Of a stretch of 64,000 bases of DNA, positions 42,557 through 52,179 are shown piece by piece. Source of the DNA: Candidatus Accumulibacter meliphilus. Its GTDB lineage: Bacteria > Pseudomonadota > Gammaproteobacteria > Burkholderiales > Rhodocyclaceae. Below the pieces are notes generated by a model. The model saw only the letters and a list, made by a program, of their open reading frames with translations. It ran no database searches and had not been told where the DNA came from. Location of the stretch: assembly GCA_003332265.1 (NCBI GenBank), contig QPGA01000001.1, forward strand, positions 370,014 to 434,013. The letters run 5' to 3'. Position numbers and translations under genes: made by a program. Each line of letters begins with the position of its first letter. The stretch's first letter is position 1.

Positions 42557-43699
42557 ATGAGGTTTGCAAAGGCGCTGCTGTGCGCTCTGTTGAGCTGGTT
42601 TGGCTGCGTCCTTGCGGGCGAGACTGGGGTCACCGCCAATGGCATCCTGATCGGCATGACGGCGCCGTTTTCCGGCCCCAACGGCGCTTACGGACTCGAT
42701 ATGAAGCGAGTCATTCAGACCTATTTCCGCCAGATCAATGAAGCCGGTGGTATCAACGGCAGGATGTTGTCGCTGCGCGTCCTTGACGACGGCTACGAGA
42801 CCGAACGTGCGGTGGCCAATACCAAGGCCTTGATCAACACGGAAAAAGTCTTCGCCTTGCTCGCTTCATACGGGTCGAGCCCGACGACCGCCGCCATGAA
42901 CGAGGCTTTCGGGATTGCCCGCGTGCCGCTGATAGGGGCAATTTCCGGCGCCGATTCGCTCCGTCAGTCGCCCAGCGAGCATCCGAACAATCGTTACATG
43001 TTCAACGTCCGGGCCAGCTACGCGAACGAAACAGAAGCCCTGGTCAATCACCTGGTCTCGCTGGGCATCAAGAACATTGCCGTTTTGTACCAGAACGATG
43101 GTTTTGGCAAATCCGGACTGGAGGGCGTGGTCAGCGCGCTGAAGAAGCATCAACTGACGCCGTCGGCGGTGGCAACCGTCGAGCGCAACTCCGTCGATGT
43201 CGCTCCGGCCGTGCAGCAGATCGCCGCGGTCAATCCGCAGGCGGTGATCATGGTGACGCTTTACAAGCCCACGGCAGCTTTTGTCCAGGCCATGAAGAAG
43301 GCCGATCAGCTGCCGCAGTTCATGACCCTTTCTCCGGTTGGCGCCGAACTGCTGGTGCAGGAGCTTGGCGAGGCGGCGCGCGGCATCGGCATCTCGCAGG
43401 TCATGCCGTCGCCCTGGAGCGATACGACGCCGCTGGCGCATGAGTACCAGAAGTTGATCGGTCCGCAGGGGAAGCCTTCCTACTATGGCCTCGAGGCCTA
43501 TGCGATGTCCAGAGTGCTGGTCGAAGCGATCCGCAAGGCTGGCAAGGAGCCGACTCGCGAAGGGCTGGTCAACGCTCTCGAGAGCATGCACAACCTCGAC
43601 CTGGGCGGTTATCGCGTCAGCTATTCAGCGAATGAGAGGCGCGGCTCCGGCTTTGTCGACCTGACCGTTATTGGACCAGACGGGCGCATCATGCGTTAG
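42557..43699 (+). CDS. Branched-chain amino acid ABC transporter substrate-binding protein (LivK-like)
   Basis: A 380-residue periplasmic binding protein of the type I (Leu/Ile/Val) family. The N-terminal signal MRFAKALLCALLSWFGCVLA contains a possible lipobox-like cysteine (C17). The ligand-binding core includes ILIGMTAPFSGPNGAYG and INEAGGINGRMLSLRVLDDG. AVLYQNDGFGKSGLEGV follows. ATG 42557 lies shortly after a GGAGG-type site. No permease or ATPase genes are adjacent, so it is an orphan binding protein. The substrate may be an amino acid or an aromatic/amide compound. Confidence 0.85.
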   Translation: MRFAKALLCALLSWFGCVLAGETGVTANGILIGMTAPFSGPNGAYGLDMKRVIQTYFRQINEAGGINGRMLSLRVLDDGYETERAVANTKALINTEKVFALLASYGSSPTTAAMNEAFGIARVPLIGAISGADSLRQSPSEHPNNRYMFNVRASYANETEALVNHLVSLGIKNIAVLYQNDGFGKSGLEGVVSALKKHQLTPSAVATVERNSVDVAPAVQQIAAVNPQAVIMVTLYKPTAAFVQAMKKADQLPQFMTLSPVGAELLVQELGEAARGIGISQVMPSPWSDTTPLAHEYQKLIGPQGKPSYYGLEAYAMSRVLVEAIRKAGKEPTREGLVNALESMHNLDLGGYRVSYSANERRGSGFVDLTVIGPDGRIMR

Positions 43700-43710
43700 C
43701 TTCTCCGAGT

Positions 43711-43750
43711 CCGTGACTCCGTGACTCCGTGACTCCGTGACTCCGTGACT
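43711..43750. repeat. Five tandem copies of CCGTGACT
   Basis: The 8-base unit CCGTGACT is repeated five times without mismatch, between the convergent ends of the LivK-like gene and cysS. It touches the cysS stop codon. Copy number could vary by slippage. Confidence 0.9.
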
Positions 43751-45128
43751 AGGAGCGTCGCCAGGTGGTTCCGGCCGCGCTATCCTCGAGGACGACACCG
43801 GCCGCCAGCAACTCGCCGCGGATGCGATCTGCGGCTGCGTAGTCCTTGTTCTTCTTGGCGGCAAGGCGCTCGGCGATGCGTGCTTCGATGTGCGCGACGC
43901 CGGTCTCCGTCTCGGTTTCGCTGCTTGGCGTTGCTTGCAGGAAAATCTGTGGGTCGCGCGTCAGCAGGCCGAGCAGACCCGCCAGCCCGCGCAATTGCCC
44001 GGCCACCGCCGGTGACTTGCTGCGGTTGAGTTCGGCAGCCAGATCGAAAAGTGCCGCGCAGGCTTCCGGGGTGTTGAAGTCGTCATTCATCGCCTGCCTG
44101 AAGCGCAAGGCGTGTGGCTCGTCCCAGTCGACTGGCGAGGCTTCGGCGTCCACGCTCTTGAGCGCCGTATAGAGTCGCGTCAAGGCCTGACGGGCATCGT
44201 CGAGATGGCTGTCCGAGTAGTTGAGCGGGCTGCGATAATGCGCGCGCAGGATGAAGAAGCGGACAACTTCGGCGTCGTATTTCTTGAGAATCTCCCTGAT
44301 CGTGAAGAAGTTGCCGAGCGACTTGGACATTTTTTCTTCGGCGACCCGAACGAAGCCGTTATGCATCCAGTAGTTCACAAACTGGCAGTGATGGGCGCCT
44401 TCGGATTGCGCGATTTCATTCTCGTGGTGGGGAAACTGCAGATCCTGCCCGCCGCCGTGAATATCGAAGTGCTTGCCGAGCAGGTCGGAACTCATCGCCG
44501 AGCACTCGATATGCCACCCGGGGCGGCCATTACCCCACGGCGAAGGCCAGAAAGGCTCGTTCTCGCGGGCATGTTTCCAGAGCACGAAGTCGAGCGGGTC
44601 GTCCTTGGCGCTGTCCACCTCGACGCGTTCCCCAGCCCGCAGGTCGTCGATCGATTTGCCGGAAAGCTTGCCGTAGCCAGCGAACTTGCGCACCGCAAAG
44701 TTCACGTCACCGTCCCTTGACTGGTAAGCGAGGCCGTTCTTTTCCAGTTGCCCGATCAAGTCGAGCATCTGCGGCACGTAGGCGGTGGCGCGTGGTTCAT
44801 GATCCGGCGCTTCGACACCGAGAGCTGCGCCATCCTCGTTCATGAAAGTGATGAAATGCTCGGTCAGCTCCGCGATGCTCTGCTTGTTCTCGAATGCACG
44901 TTTGATGATTTTGTCATCGATGTCGGTGATGTTGCGAACGTAGGTCACCTGCAGCCCGCTGGCGCGCAACCAGCGTTGCACGATGTCGAAAACGACCAGG
45001 ACGCGGGCATGACCCAGGTGGCAGTAGTCGTAAACGGTCATGCCGCAGACGTACATGCGAGCCTCGCCGGGGGTGATCGGCACAAAGTCCTGTTTTTCCC
45101 GCGCCAGCGAGTTGTAGATTTTCAGCAT
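43749..45128 (-). CDS. cysS: Cysteinyl-tRNA synthetase
   Basis: A 459-residue class I synthetase charging tRNA-Cys. It has the HIGH-type motif HLGH in [16 protein letters not shown] and zinc ligands in [11 protein letters not shown] and WHIECSAMS with [21 protein letters not shown] is also present. ATG 45128 (MLKIYNSL) fits other CysS N-termini; a GTG 4 codons upstream is also in frame. The C-terminus carries the anticodon-binding helical domain. It is divergent from ppiA, a common arrangement. The tandem repeat at its 3' end abuts the stop. Confidence 0.96.
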   Translation of the reverse strand: MLKIYNSLAREKQDFVPITPGEARMYVCGMTVYDYCHLGHARVLVVFDIVQRWLRASGLQVTYVRNITDIDDKIIKRAFENKQSIAELTEHFITFMNEDGAALGVEAPDHEPRATAYVPQMLDLIGQLEKNGLAYQSRDGDVNFAVRKFAGYGKLSGKSIDDLRAGERVEVDSAKDDPLDFVLWKHARENEPFWPSPWGNGRPGWHIECSAMSSDLLGKHFDIHGGGQDLQFPHHENEIAQSEGAHHCQFVNYWMHNGFVRVAEEKMSKSLGNFFTIREILKKYDAEVVRFFILRAHYRSPLNYSDSHLDDARQALTRLYTALKSVDAEASPVDWDEPHALRFRQAMNDDFNTPEACAALFDLAAELNRSKSPAVAGQLRGLAGLLGLLTRDPQIFLQATPSSETETETGVAHIEARIAERLAAKKNKDYAAADRIRGELLAAGVVLEDSAAGTTWRRS

Positions 45129-45401
45129 TTTCGGACTCACGAGAGTGCTCGGCGCCGACCAGCGCGAGTGGGGGGGGCTTTGGTTTCGACGTACTTCTTG
45201 TTAGAATTCACCGGCTAAGTTAGCTCTAAGTTAGCTCTAAGCGCTGCACCGGCCAGTATACCATAACGATGCCTTCGGTCTCGCCGAAGCCTCGGTCGGC
45301 GCTGCTTCCAGCCTAATACCCGCGATCCGCTCGACGTCTGCATCGGGGCGCCGCAGTACGGGCGACGGTAGCTGGCGAATCATTTACGAAGGGAGTGCCT
45401 G

Positions 45402-45962
45402 ATGTACAAAATGCTTGCACCGCTAGCCGGCGCACTGTTGTCCTTTGCTGCGCTGGCCGCACCGACGGTCGAAATGCAAACCAGCATGGGAACAATGGTC
45501 ATCGAGCTCGATTCCAAAAAAGCGCCGAAAAGCGTGGACAACTTTGTCAAGTACGTCAACGAAGGCTTTTACAACGGGACGATTTTTCATCGCGTCATCC
45601 CGGGATTCATGATCCAGGGCGGCGGTTTCAACGCCGCGATGGAGCAGAAATCGGCGCCGCGAAAAGTTGAAAACGAAGCCAGCAATGGGCTGAAGAATGA
45701 TCGCTGGACGATTGCCATGGCGCGCACTTCCGATCCGCATTCGGCAAGTTCGCAGTTCTTCATCAACCACCAGGACAATGCCGCACTCAACCATCCTGGA
45801 TCCGACGGCTGGGGTTACACGGTCTTTGGCAAGCTAACGCAGGGGATGGACGTCGCCGACAAGATTGCCAAGGTCCCGACCGGCAACCGTGCGATGTACC
45901 AGAACGTTCCTCTTGAGCCGGTCACCATCCAGTCGGTCAAAATCATCCCCGAGAAAAAATAA
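45402..45962 (+). CDS. ppiA: Periplasmic peptidyl-prolyl cis-trans isomerase (cyclophilin)
   Basis: A 186-residue cyclophilin with a cleavable signal peptide ([19 protein letters not shown], then APTVEM), so it acts in the periplasm. The active-site segment [16 protein letters not shown] and [13 protein letters not shown] are classic. It lies 10 bases upstream of the cytoplasmic paralogue, and the two share the same core sequence. ATG 45402 follows AAGGGAG. Confidence 0.93.
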   Translation: MYKMLAPLAGALLSFAALAAPTVEMQTSMGTMVIELDSKKAPKSVDNFVKYVNEGFYNGTIFHRVIPGFMIQGGGFNAAMEQKSAPRKVENEASNGLKNDRWTIAMARTSDPHSASSQFFINHQDNAALNHPGSDGWGYTVFGKLTQGMDVADKIAKVPTGNRAMYQNVPLEPVTIQSVKIIPEKK

Positions 45963-45972
45963 GGAATCCCGC

Positions 45973-46464
45973 ATGATCAAGCTGCACACTAATTTTGGCG
46001 TTATTGCCATCGAACTGGACACCGAGAAAGCTCCTCTCTCGGCGCAGAACTTCCTCGACTACGTCAGCGCTGGCCACTACGACAACACCATTTTTCATCG
46101 CGTCATTCCGGGATTCATGATTCAGGGCGGCGGCTTTGCGCCAGGCATGAAGCAGAAGCCGTGCCAAGCGCCCATCAAGAATGAAGCCGACAACGGTCTC
46201 AAGAACAATGTCTACACGCTGGCCATGGCGCGTACCAATGAGCCGCATTCGGCGACCGCGCAGTTCTTCATCAACGTCGCCGATAATGCTTCGCTCAACT
46301 ACCGGGCGGCGAATGCCGAGGGTTGGGGTTACTGCGTGTTCGGCAAGGTCGTCGAAGGCACCGAGGTAGTCGACAAGATCAAGGGCGTGCGGACCGGGTC
46401 CTCCGGTTTCCATCGCGACGTGCCGGTCGAGGACGTCGTGATCGAACGCGCTGAAGTTTGCTGA
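45973..46464 (+). CDS. ppiB: Cytoplasmic peptidyl-prolyl cis-trans isomerase B
   Basis: A 163-residue cyclophilin without signal peptide ([20 protein letters not shown]). It has the core [37 protein letters not shown] and [16 protein letters not shown] 45973 is preceded by AAGGAA. It is a tandem paralogue of ppiA and lies 31 bases upstream of lpxH; ppiB next to lpxH is a common gamma/beta-proteobacterial order. Confidence 0.95.
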   Translation: MIKLHTNFGVIAIELDTEKAPLSAQNFLDYVSAGHYDNTIFHRVIPGFMIQGGGFAPGMKQKPCQAPIKNEADNGLKNNVYTLAMARTNEPHSATAQFFINVADNASLNYRAANAEGWGYCVFGKVVEGTEVVDKIKGVRTGSSGFHRDVPVEDVVIERAEVC

Positions 46465-46495
46465 GGGCTGCTCTGGGGTCGGATCTGCAGCAGCC

Positions 46496-47236
46496 GTGAT
46501 TCTTTTCATTTCCGACCTGCATCTGGCGCCGCAAGCGCCAGGTATTACGCGCATCTTCCTCGATTTTCTTGCCGGTCGGGCGCGCTCTGCCGAGCAACTA
46601 TTCATCCTCGGCGATCTTTTCGAAGCCTGGCCGGGTGACGATTGCCTCGCCCCTGGCAATGATGGCGAGGATTCCTTCGCCGTGGACGTCGTCGCTGCGC
46701 TGCACGCGCTGACCCGCAGCGGTGTTGGGCTGTCGCTGCTGCACGGCAACCGTGATTTCCTGCTTGGCGAGGCCTTCATGGCGCGCAGCGGCGCGCGCCT
46801 GCTTGCCGATCCGCACGTCCTGTCGCTGCCGGGCTGGCAGTTCGTCCTGTCCCACGGCGATGCGCTGTGCACCGACGACCACGACTACCAGGCGTTTCGT
46901 GCGCTCGCTCGCCAGGCGGATTGGCGTGCCGCCTTCCTGGCCAAATCGTTGCCCGAACGCGAGCAGATAATTCTTGCCCTGCGCCAGCAAAGCGAGGCGG
47001 CCAAGTGCGACAAGGCGGATTTTCTGATGGACGTCAATCTCGCCGCAACCGACGATTTTCTGCGCACGCACGGCTACGCCACCCTGATCCATGGGCACAC
47101 GCACCGCCCGGCACGCCACGATCACATCGTTGATGGCATTCACGTCGAACGCTGGGTGATGTCGGATTGGACCGAGCAGGCCGGCGAGTGCCTGTGCTGG
47201 GACGGCGAATCTCTGACCCGCGAGGTTCTGACTTGA
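46496..47236 (+). CDS. lpxH: UDP-2,3-diacylglucosamine diphosphatase
   Basis: A 246-residue metallophosphoesterase of lipid A synthesis. It hydrolyses UDP-2,3-diacylglucosamine to lipid X. Metal-binding motifs are [42 protein letters not shown] and [11 protein letters not shown]. The start is GTG 46496 ([10 protein letters not shown]), the family N-terminus. It lies downstream of ppiB. Confidence 0.94.
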   Translation: MILFISDLHLAPQAPGITRIFLDFLAGRARSAEQLFILGDLFEAWPGDDCLAPGNDGEDSFAVDVVAALHALTRSGVGLSLLHGNRDFLLGEAFMARSGARLLADPHVLSLPGWQFVLSHGDALCTDDHDYQAFRALARQADWRAAFLAKSLPEREQIILALRQQSEAAKCDKADFLMDVNLAATDDFLRTHGYATLIHGHTHRPARHDHIVDGIHVERWVMSDWTEQAGECLCWDGESLTREVLT

Positions 47237-47267
47237 ATCGTTTTTCTTCCTACAGTCGCCAGCGACG

Positions 47268-49189
47268 ATGAGCGAGTCGGCCAGCGAACTCCTGCGGCGA
47301 ATTTTCGGCTATCCGTCGTTTCGTGGTCAGCAGGCGGAGATCGTCGACGAGCTTGTCGGCGGCGGTGACGCGCTGGTGCTGATGCCGACCGGTGGCGGCA
47401 AGTCGCTCTGTTACCAGATTCCGGCGTTGCTGCGGCCGGGCGTCGGCGTCGTCGTTTCACCGCTGATTGCCCTCATGCAGGACCAGGTCGATGCCTTGCG
47501 GCAGGTCGGTGTCAATGCCGCTTTCCTGAATTCGTCGCTGGATTTTCGGGCGGTGGTCGAAACCGAGCGCAGCCTCTTGCGCGGCGAGCTCGACCTGATC
47601 TACGTGGCACCCGAACGCCTGCTGACCGATCGTTTCATCGGCCTCCTCGAGCAGCTGATCGCGCGCCGGCAGGTGGCGCTGTTTGCGATCGACGAGGCGC
47701 ACTGCGTCTCGCAGTGGGGGCACGACTTTCGTCCCGAGTACATGCAGCTCTCGCAGTTGCACGAGCGCTTTCCCGGTGTGCCGCGTGTGGCCCTGACGGC
47801 GACCGCCGACCAGCTGACCCGTCAGGAAATCAGAAGTCGGCTTGGTCTCGAACAAGCGCGAGTGTTCGTCGCCAGCTTTGATCGCCCCAATATCCGTTAC
47901 CTCATCGTCGAGCGCGACAACCCACGCCAGCAGCTGCTTGCTTTTCTTGCTGCGCATCAGGGCGCGGCGGGAATCGTCTACTGCCTGTCGCGGCGCAAGG
48001 TCGATGAGACGGCGGCCTGGCTGAACACTCAAGGGGTGACGGCTTTGCCCTATCACGCCGGATTGACGGGCGCTGACCGACAGCGGCACCAGCAACGCTT
48101 CCTGCGCGAAGACGGGCTGGTGATGGTGGCCACCATTGCTTTCGGAATGGGAATCGACAAGCCCGACGTGCGTTTCGTCGCCCACCTCGATCTGCCCAAG
48201 AGCCTCGAGGCCTATTACCAGGAAACCGGCCGCGCCGGGCGCGACGGAGAGCCCTCGGAAGCCTGGATGACTTACGGTCTCAACGACGTCGTCATCCATC
48301 GCCAGATGATCGAGGAGTCGGCTTCGCCGGGCGCGACGGAGAGCCCTCGGAAGCCTGGATGACTTACGGTCTCAACGACGTCGTCATCCATCGCCAGATG
48401 ATCGAGGAGTCGGCTTCGCCGGGCGCACAGAAACGCGTCGAACGACAGAAGCTCGAGAGCATGCTCGCCTATTGCGAGTCGGCCAGGTGCCGGCGGGTCA
48501 TCCTGCTCGACTATTTCGGCGAGCAGGCGACGCCCTGCGGCAACTGCGACGTCTGTCTGGAGCCGCCGATCTTGTGGGATGGCACGGTGGCTGCGCAGAA
48601 GGCCTTGTCCGCGGCTTTGCGCACCGGCCAGCGCTTTGGTGCCGGGCACCTGATCGACATCCTGCGCGGCAAGAACACCGAGAAGGTGCAGCAGTTTGGC
48701 CACCAGGGCTTGCCGACTTTTGGCGTTGGCGCCGATATCGACGAGCGCGGCTGGCGCTCGGTGTTTCGTCAGCTGCTCGCCGCCGGCCTGCTCGACGCCG
48801 ACGCCTCGGCCTACGGCGCGCTCAAGCTGACCGACAGCGCACGACCGATTCTCAAAGGCGAGACCCGTCTGCAGCTTCGCCGCCAGGTCGAGCGGCCGAA
48901 AAGTCGAGCGACCAGGAGCAGCCGAGTGGGCACCGGCAATGCGGCGTCAAGCGGCGCTTCCAGATCCAGCGACTCGCCGCTGCTGGCCAGCTTGCGCGAA
49001 TGGCGACTCGCGCAGGCTCGCGAGCAGGGGGTTCCCGCCTACGTCATTCTGCACGACAGGACTTTGGGCGAAATCGCCGCGCTGCTTCCCGCTTCCGTGT
49101 CGGCGCTGCTTGCCGTTCCCGGCATCGGCGCGGCCAAGGCGGAGCGCTACGGTGACGCTTTGCTGGCCCTCGTCGCGGCGCGCCACTGA
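47268..49189 (+). pseudogene. recQ: recQ interrupted by a 92-bp tandem duplication
   Basis: ATP-dependent DNA helicase RecQ, present in two frames. Part 1 (47268-48362) has Walker [24 protein letters not shown] and [15 protein letters not shown], then ends early. Part 2 (48359-49189) resumes with the same residues ([14 protein letters not shown]) and contains the zinc (CRRVILLDYFGE, CGNCDVC), winged-helix and HRDC regions. Copies at 48233-48324 and 48325-48416 are identical and 92 bases long. Since 92 is not a multiple of 3, the frame breaks. Removing one copy gives a continuous 609-aa RecQ, the usual length. A 10-base CGCCGGGCGC recurs at both copy starts and again at 48417, which suggests slippage. 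It could be real, reversible, or an assembly error. Confidence 0.9.
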
Positions 49190-49197
49190 GCTATAGC

Positions 49198-49325
49198 CGT
49201 TAATGTGAAAGTCGCGCAAGCGACTCACGAACCTCCCTTCTCCCCCTGCGGGAGAAGGGCCTGGGGAAGAGGGAAACGGTCATGACGTTCATGATCCGGG
49301 GTATCTCGACATGTCCTGACCGTTA
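49198..49325. repeat. Dispersed ~127-bp structured repeat, copy 1
   Basis: Copy 1 of an intergenic repeat with three potential hairpins. GTCGC/GCGAC lie in GTCGCGCAAGCGAC, CCCTTCTCCC pairs with GGGAGAAGGG, and TCATGA-containing arms lie near the end. It starts CGTTAATGTGAAAGTCGC and ends GACCGTTA. It lies between recQ and the glutamate-synthase-like gene. Other copies are at 53.7-54.1 kb, and a decayed one at 51.7 kb. Confidence 0.85.
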
Positions 49326-50819
49326 GGCAGTTGCCGCGGGAGCTGCATGAGCGGCAGCGGGGTAGGGGCGGAGCAGGTCGAGAGCGATGCTCTGCCCTGA
49401 GGCCTGCACGATACGTACGTGCTCGCGACGCAGTTGGCGGGCATGGCGGAGGCCGCAGGAGTGCGCAATCATGCCGACCTCCTTGTTCATGTTGCGGCAG
49501 TACGAGGCGACGCGTGCCGCCTTGTCGTCGACGACCAGGCCGCGTTGCAGACGCGGATTGTGAGTGGTGACTCCGGTCGGGCAGGTGTTGGTGTGGCAGC
49601 GCAGAGCCTGGATGCAGCCGAGAGAAAACATGAAGCCGCGCGCCGTATTGACGAAGTCGGCGCCGCTGGCGAGTGCCCAGGCGACGCGCGCCGGAGTCAG
49701 CACTTTTCCGGCGGCGATCACCCGAATCCGTTCTTTGAGGCCGCTGGCGATCAGTGCATCGACAACCAGCGGCAGCGCCTCGTCAATCGACATCGCCATG
49801 TGATCGGCCAGCGCCTGCGGCGCCGCACCGCTGCCGCCCTCACCACCGTCGATGGTCAGGAAGTCAGGGGCTGCCTGCAGGCCGCGTCGTGCGATTGCGG
49901 CGCTGAGTTCATCGAGGAAGCGCGGGCCGCCGATGGCCGTCTTGACGCCGACTGGCTTGCCGGTCACGGCGCGGATGTGTTCGACCTTGTCGAGCAACTG
50001 CTCGATGTTGCTGATATCCGGATGGCGGTTCGGACTGAGCGAGTCGCGGCCCTCGGCAATGCCGCGAATGCGGGCGATCTCGGCGCTGACTTTGCTGCCG
50101 AGCAGGACGCCCCCCTTGCCTGGTTTCGCGCCCTGTGACAACTTGATTTCAAAAGCCCGCACCGTCTCGTGTGCGGCCACTTCACGCAAGCGCTCGTCGG
50201 ACAGTTGTCCGCTCTCGTCACGAACCCCGTATTTTGCCGTTCCGACCTGAAAGATGATGTCGCAGCCACCCTCCAGGTGATAAGCAGAGAGCCCGCCCTC
50301 GCCGGTATCGAGCCAGCAGCCGGCGGCTGCCGCGCCGCGTGACAGAGCGCGCACCGCCGGCCGGGAAATGGCGCCAAAGCTCATCGCGCTGATATTGACC
50401 AGCGACTTGCCGACGAAAGGCGTCCGGCAATAGCCTTCGCCGATAAGCAGCATCGGCGGCTCTTGCTGCTCGGCGTCGAGGATCGGGAAAGGGGCGTTGA
50501 CGAAGAGCAGAGCGCCGGGTTCATGGAGCGGGTACGTCGAGCCGAAGCCGATGATGCCGCCTTCGTTCTTGGCCATGCGATACACCCAGCTGCGCGTGGC
50601 CCGGTCGAAGGGCTGTTCCTCGCGGTCGCCGAGAAAGAAATACTGCCGGAAGTATTCACCAAGGCTTTCGAAGAAGTAACGCAGATGCCCAACCAGCGGA
50701 AAGTTCCGCAACACGGCGTGCTTTTCCTGCGTCACGTCCTGCACGTAAAGGGTGATTAGCGCTCCGGCGACGAAGAGAGCGAGCAGCACTCCCAGGCTAG
50801 CAAGCAGTATGTTGAGCAT
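49323..50819 (-). CDS. FMN-binding glutamate synthase family protein
   Basis: A 498-residue membrane-anchored enzyme of the glutamate synthase large-subunit-like family. One N-terminal transmembrane segment (ILLASLGVLLALFVAGALIT) precedes the FMN-barrel domain. That domain includes NISAMSFGAISRPAVRALSR, KLSQGAKPGKGGVLLGSKV, TIDGGEGGSGAAPQALADHM and CHTNTCPTGVTT. The last of these is a cysteine-rich motif like the GltB Fe-S site. The substrate is not certain. ATG 50819 has AAGGGA 8 bases upstream; 12 codons further upstream are also open. Confidence 0.87.
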   Translation of the reverse strand: MLNILLASLGVLLALFVAGALITLYVQDVTQEKHAVLRNFPLVGHLRYFFESLGEYFRQYFFLGDREEQPFDRATRSWVYRMAKNEGGIIGFGSTYPLHEPGALLFVNAPFPILDAEQQEPPMLLIGEGYCRTPFVGKSLVNISAMSFGAISRPAVRALSRGAAAAGCWLDTGEGGLSAYHLEGGCDIIFQVGTAKYGVRDESGQLSDERLREVAAHETVRAFEIKLSQGAKPGKGGVLLGSKVSAEIARIRGIAEGRDSLSPNRHPDISNIEQLLDKVEHIRAVTGKPVGVKTAIGGPRFLDELSAAIARRGLQAAPDFLTIDGGEGGSGAAPQALADHMAMSIDEALPLVVDALIASGLKERIRVIAAGKVLTPARVAWALASGADFVNTARGFMFSLGCIQALRCHTNTCPTGVTTHNPRLQRGLVVDDKAARVASYCRNMNKEVGMIAHSCGLRHARQLRREHVRIVQASGQSIALDLLRPYPAAAHAAPAATA

Positions 50820-50877
50820 TTGCGCTTCCCTTCGGTGATAAAATCCAGTCGCCAAGTAGTCAGTTTACGGGAATGTC

Positions 50878-51735
50878 ATGCTCATTGCAGCCCTGCTCGA
50901 TGCCGAAATCGAGCGTAACGTCTCTGCCGCACTCAGCGAGGATGTCGGCAGCGGTGACCTCACCGCGCAGCTTGTTCCGGCCGGGGTGCGTAGTCGCGCC
51001 CTGGTGATTGCTCGTGAGGACGCCATCCTCTGCGGCAGCGACTGGTTCAGCCGTTGCTTCAGCAAGCTCGATGCGACGATCAGTATCGTCTGGAAGGCGC
51101 AGGATGGCCAGCGCACCCACCCGGATCAGGTTCTCTGCGAGATCGAAGGATCGGCGCGCGCCTTGCTCACTGGCGAGCGCAGTGCGCTCAACTTCCTGCA
51201 GTTGCTGTCCGGGGTGGCCACCAAGGCTCGACAGTACGCCGATCGGGTGGCCGGTACGCGGGCACAGGTGGTCGATACGCGCAAGACGATTCCCGGCTTG
51301 CGTCTGGCACAGAAGTACGCCGTCAGCTGCGGCGGTGGCGGCAACCACCGTCTCGGTCTTTATGACGGAATTCTGATCAAGGAAAACCACATCCACGCCG
51401 CTGGCAGCATCGCCGCCGCGCTGGCCGCGGCCAGGGAAATCGCCCAGGGAGCGGTTAGCGCCTGTCAGTTCGTCGAAATCGAAGTCGAGAACTTGCTTGA
51501 GCTGCAGCAGGCACTGGATGCCGGCGCGGAAATGATTCTCCTCGACAATCTGGACCTCGATCAGCTGCGCGAAGCCGTGGCCCTGACCGCCGGTCGGGCG
51601 ATTCTCGAAGCCTCGGGCAATGTCAGCCTCGATAGCGTGCGTGGCATCGCCGAGACGGGTGTCGATCGCATCTCGGTCGGCAGCTTGACCAAGGACGTGC
51701 GTGCGCTCGACCTGTCGATGCGGTTTTCGGCTTGA
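50878..51735 (+). CDS. nadC: Nicotinate-nucleotide pyrophosphorylase (carboxylating)
   Basis: A 285-residue quinolinate phosphoribosyltransferase of de novo NAD synthesis, making nicotinate mononucleotide. Family motifs are [55 protein letters not shown], and the C-terminal [22 protein letters not shown] 50878 lies 7 bases after GGGAAT. It is divergent from the glutamate-synthase-like gene. Confidence 0.97.
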   Translation: MLIAALLDAEIERNVSAALSEDVGSGDLTAQLVPAGVRSRALVIAREDAILCGSDWFSRCFSKLDATISIVWKAQDGQRTHPDQVLCEIEGSARALLTGERSALNFLQLLSGVATKARQYADRVAGTRAQVVDTRKTIPGLRLAQKYAVSCGGGGNHRLGLYDGILIKENHIHAAGSIAAALAAAREIAQGAVSACQFVEIEVENLLELQQALDAGAEMILLDNLDLDQLREAVALTAGRAILEASGNVSLDSVRGIAETGVDRISVGSLTKDVRALDLSMRFSA

Positions 51736-51739
51736 TTTG

Positions 51740-51828
51740 CAAGTCGCAGACACGACTCACGACTCTCCACCAATTGCCTTTCTCCGCACACGGTGTGAGA
51801 AGGGCCGCGGGATCTCCCGCTGTCATGA
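51740..51828. repeat. Decayed copy of the ~127-bp repeat
   Basis: AAGTCGC...CGACTCACGA followed by a CCTTTCTCC/GAGAAGGG pair and GTCATGACC resembles the repeat at 49,198, but with many changes and a shorter middle. It lies between nadC and the small membrane-protein gene. Confidence 0.5.
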
Positions 51829-51949
51829 CCATGCGCAGGTACACCGAGGCGATCCGACGGGCGCTGGCGAATGCGTTATATAATGGGCTTCGGGCGATGT
51901 GACCCAGGCGGGAATTTATGGCCTGTGCAGCAAGGGAAAGGGGGCTGGG

Positions 51950-52087
51950 ATGCTGTTTGCGCTGTTTTACGTGTTGGCGATTGTGATTCTGATCATGCAC
52001 TTCACCGGATTCCTGGCGCGTCATAACCTCGAATGGCTGGTGCTGGTACTTGCCGCTGCCGTTTTTCCTGCGGTCATCTACCTCTGA
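51950..52087 (+). CDS. Small membrane protein (45 aa)
   Basis: A 45-residue hydrophobic protein with two potential membrane helices: LFALFYVLAIVILIMHF and LEWLVLVLAAAVFPAVIYL, joined by TGFLARHN. No family recognised. GGGGG precedes ATG 51950; the frame is open upstream to 51899. It is followed by a strong bidirectional terminator. Confidence 0.6.
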   Translation: MLFALFYVLAIVILIMHFTGFLARHNLEWLVLVLAAAVFPAVIYL

Positions 52088-52130
52088 CGCTGCGCAGGGC
52101 CCAGGCAAGGGGAACTCCGCAGACATAGAA

Positions 52131-52158
52131 AAAAAAAGGGCGCCACTGGCGCCCTTTT
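52131..52158. terminator. Bidirectional rho-independent terminator
   Basis: GGGCGCC (52138-52144) and GGCGCCC (52148-52154) pair around an ACT loop. An A9 run on the left and TTTT on the right give a tail in both directions, matching the convergent small membrane gene and thrC. Confidence 0.88.
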
Positions 52159-52179
52159 CTATTTCTGCCACTGCTGTGA

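Noticed and set aside
45217-45242. Short direct repeat CTAAGTTAGCT before ppiA/cysS
   Set aside because: Two copies only and no symmetry; not convincing as an operator.
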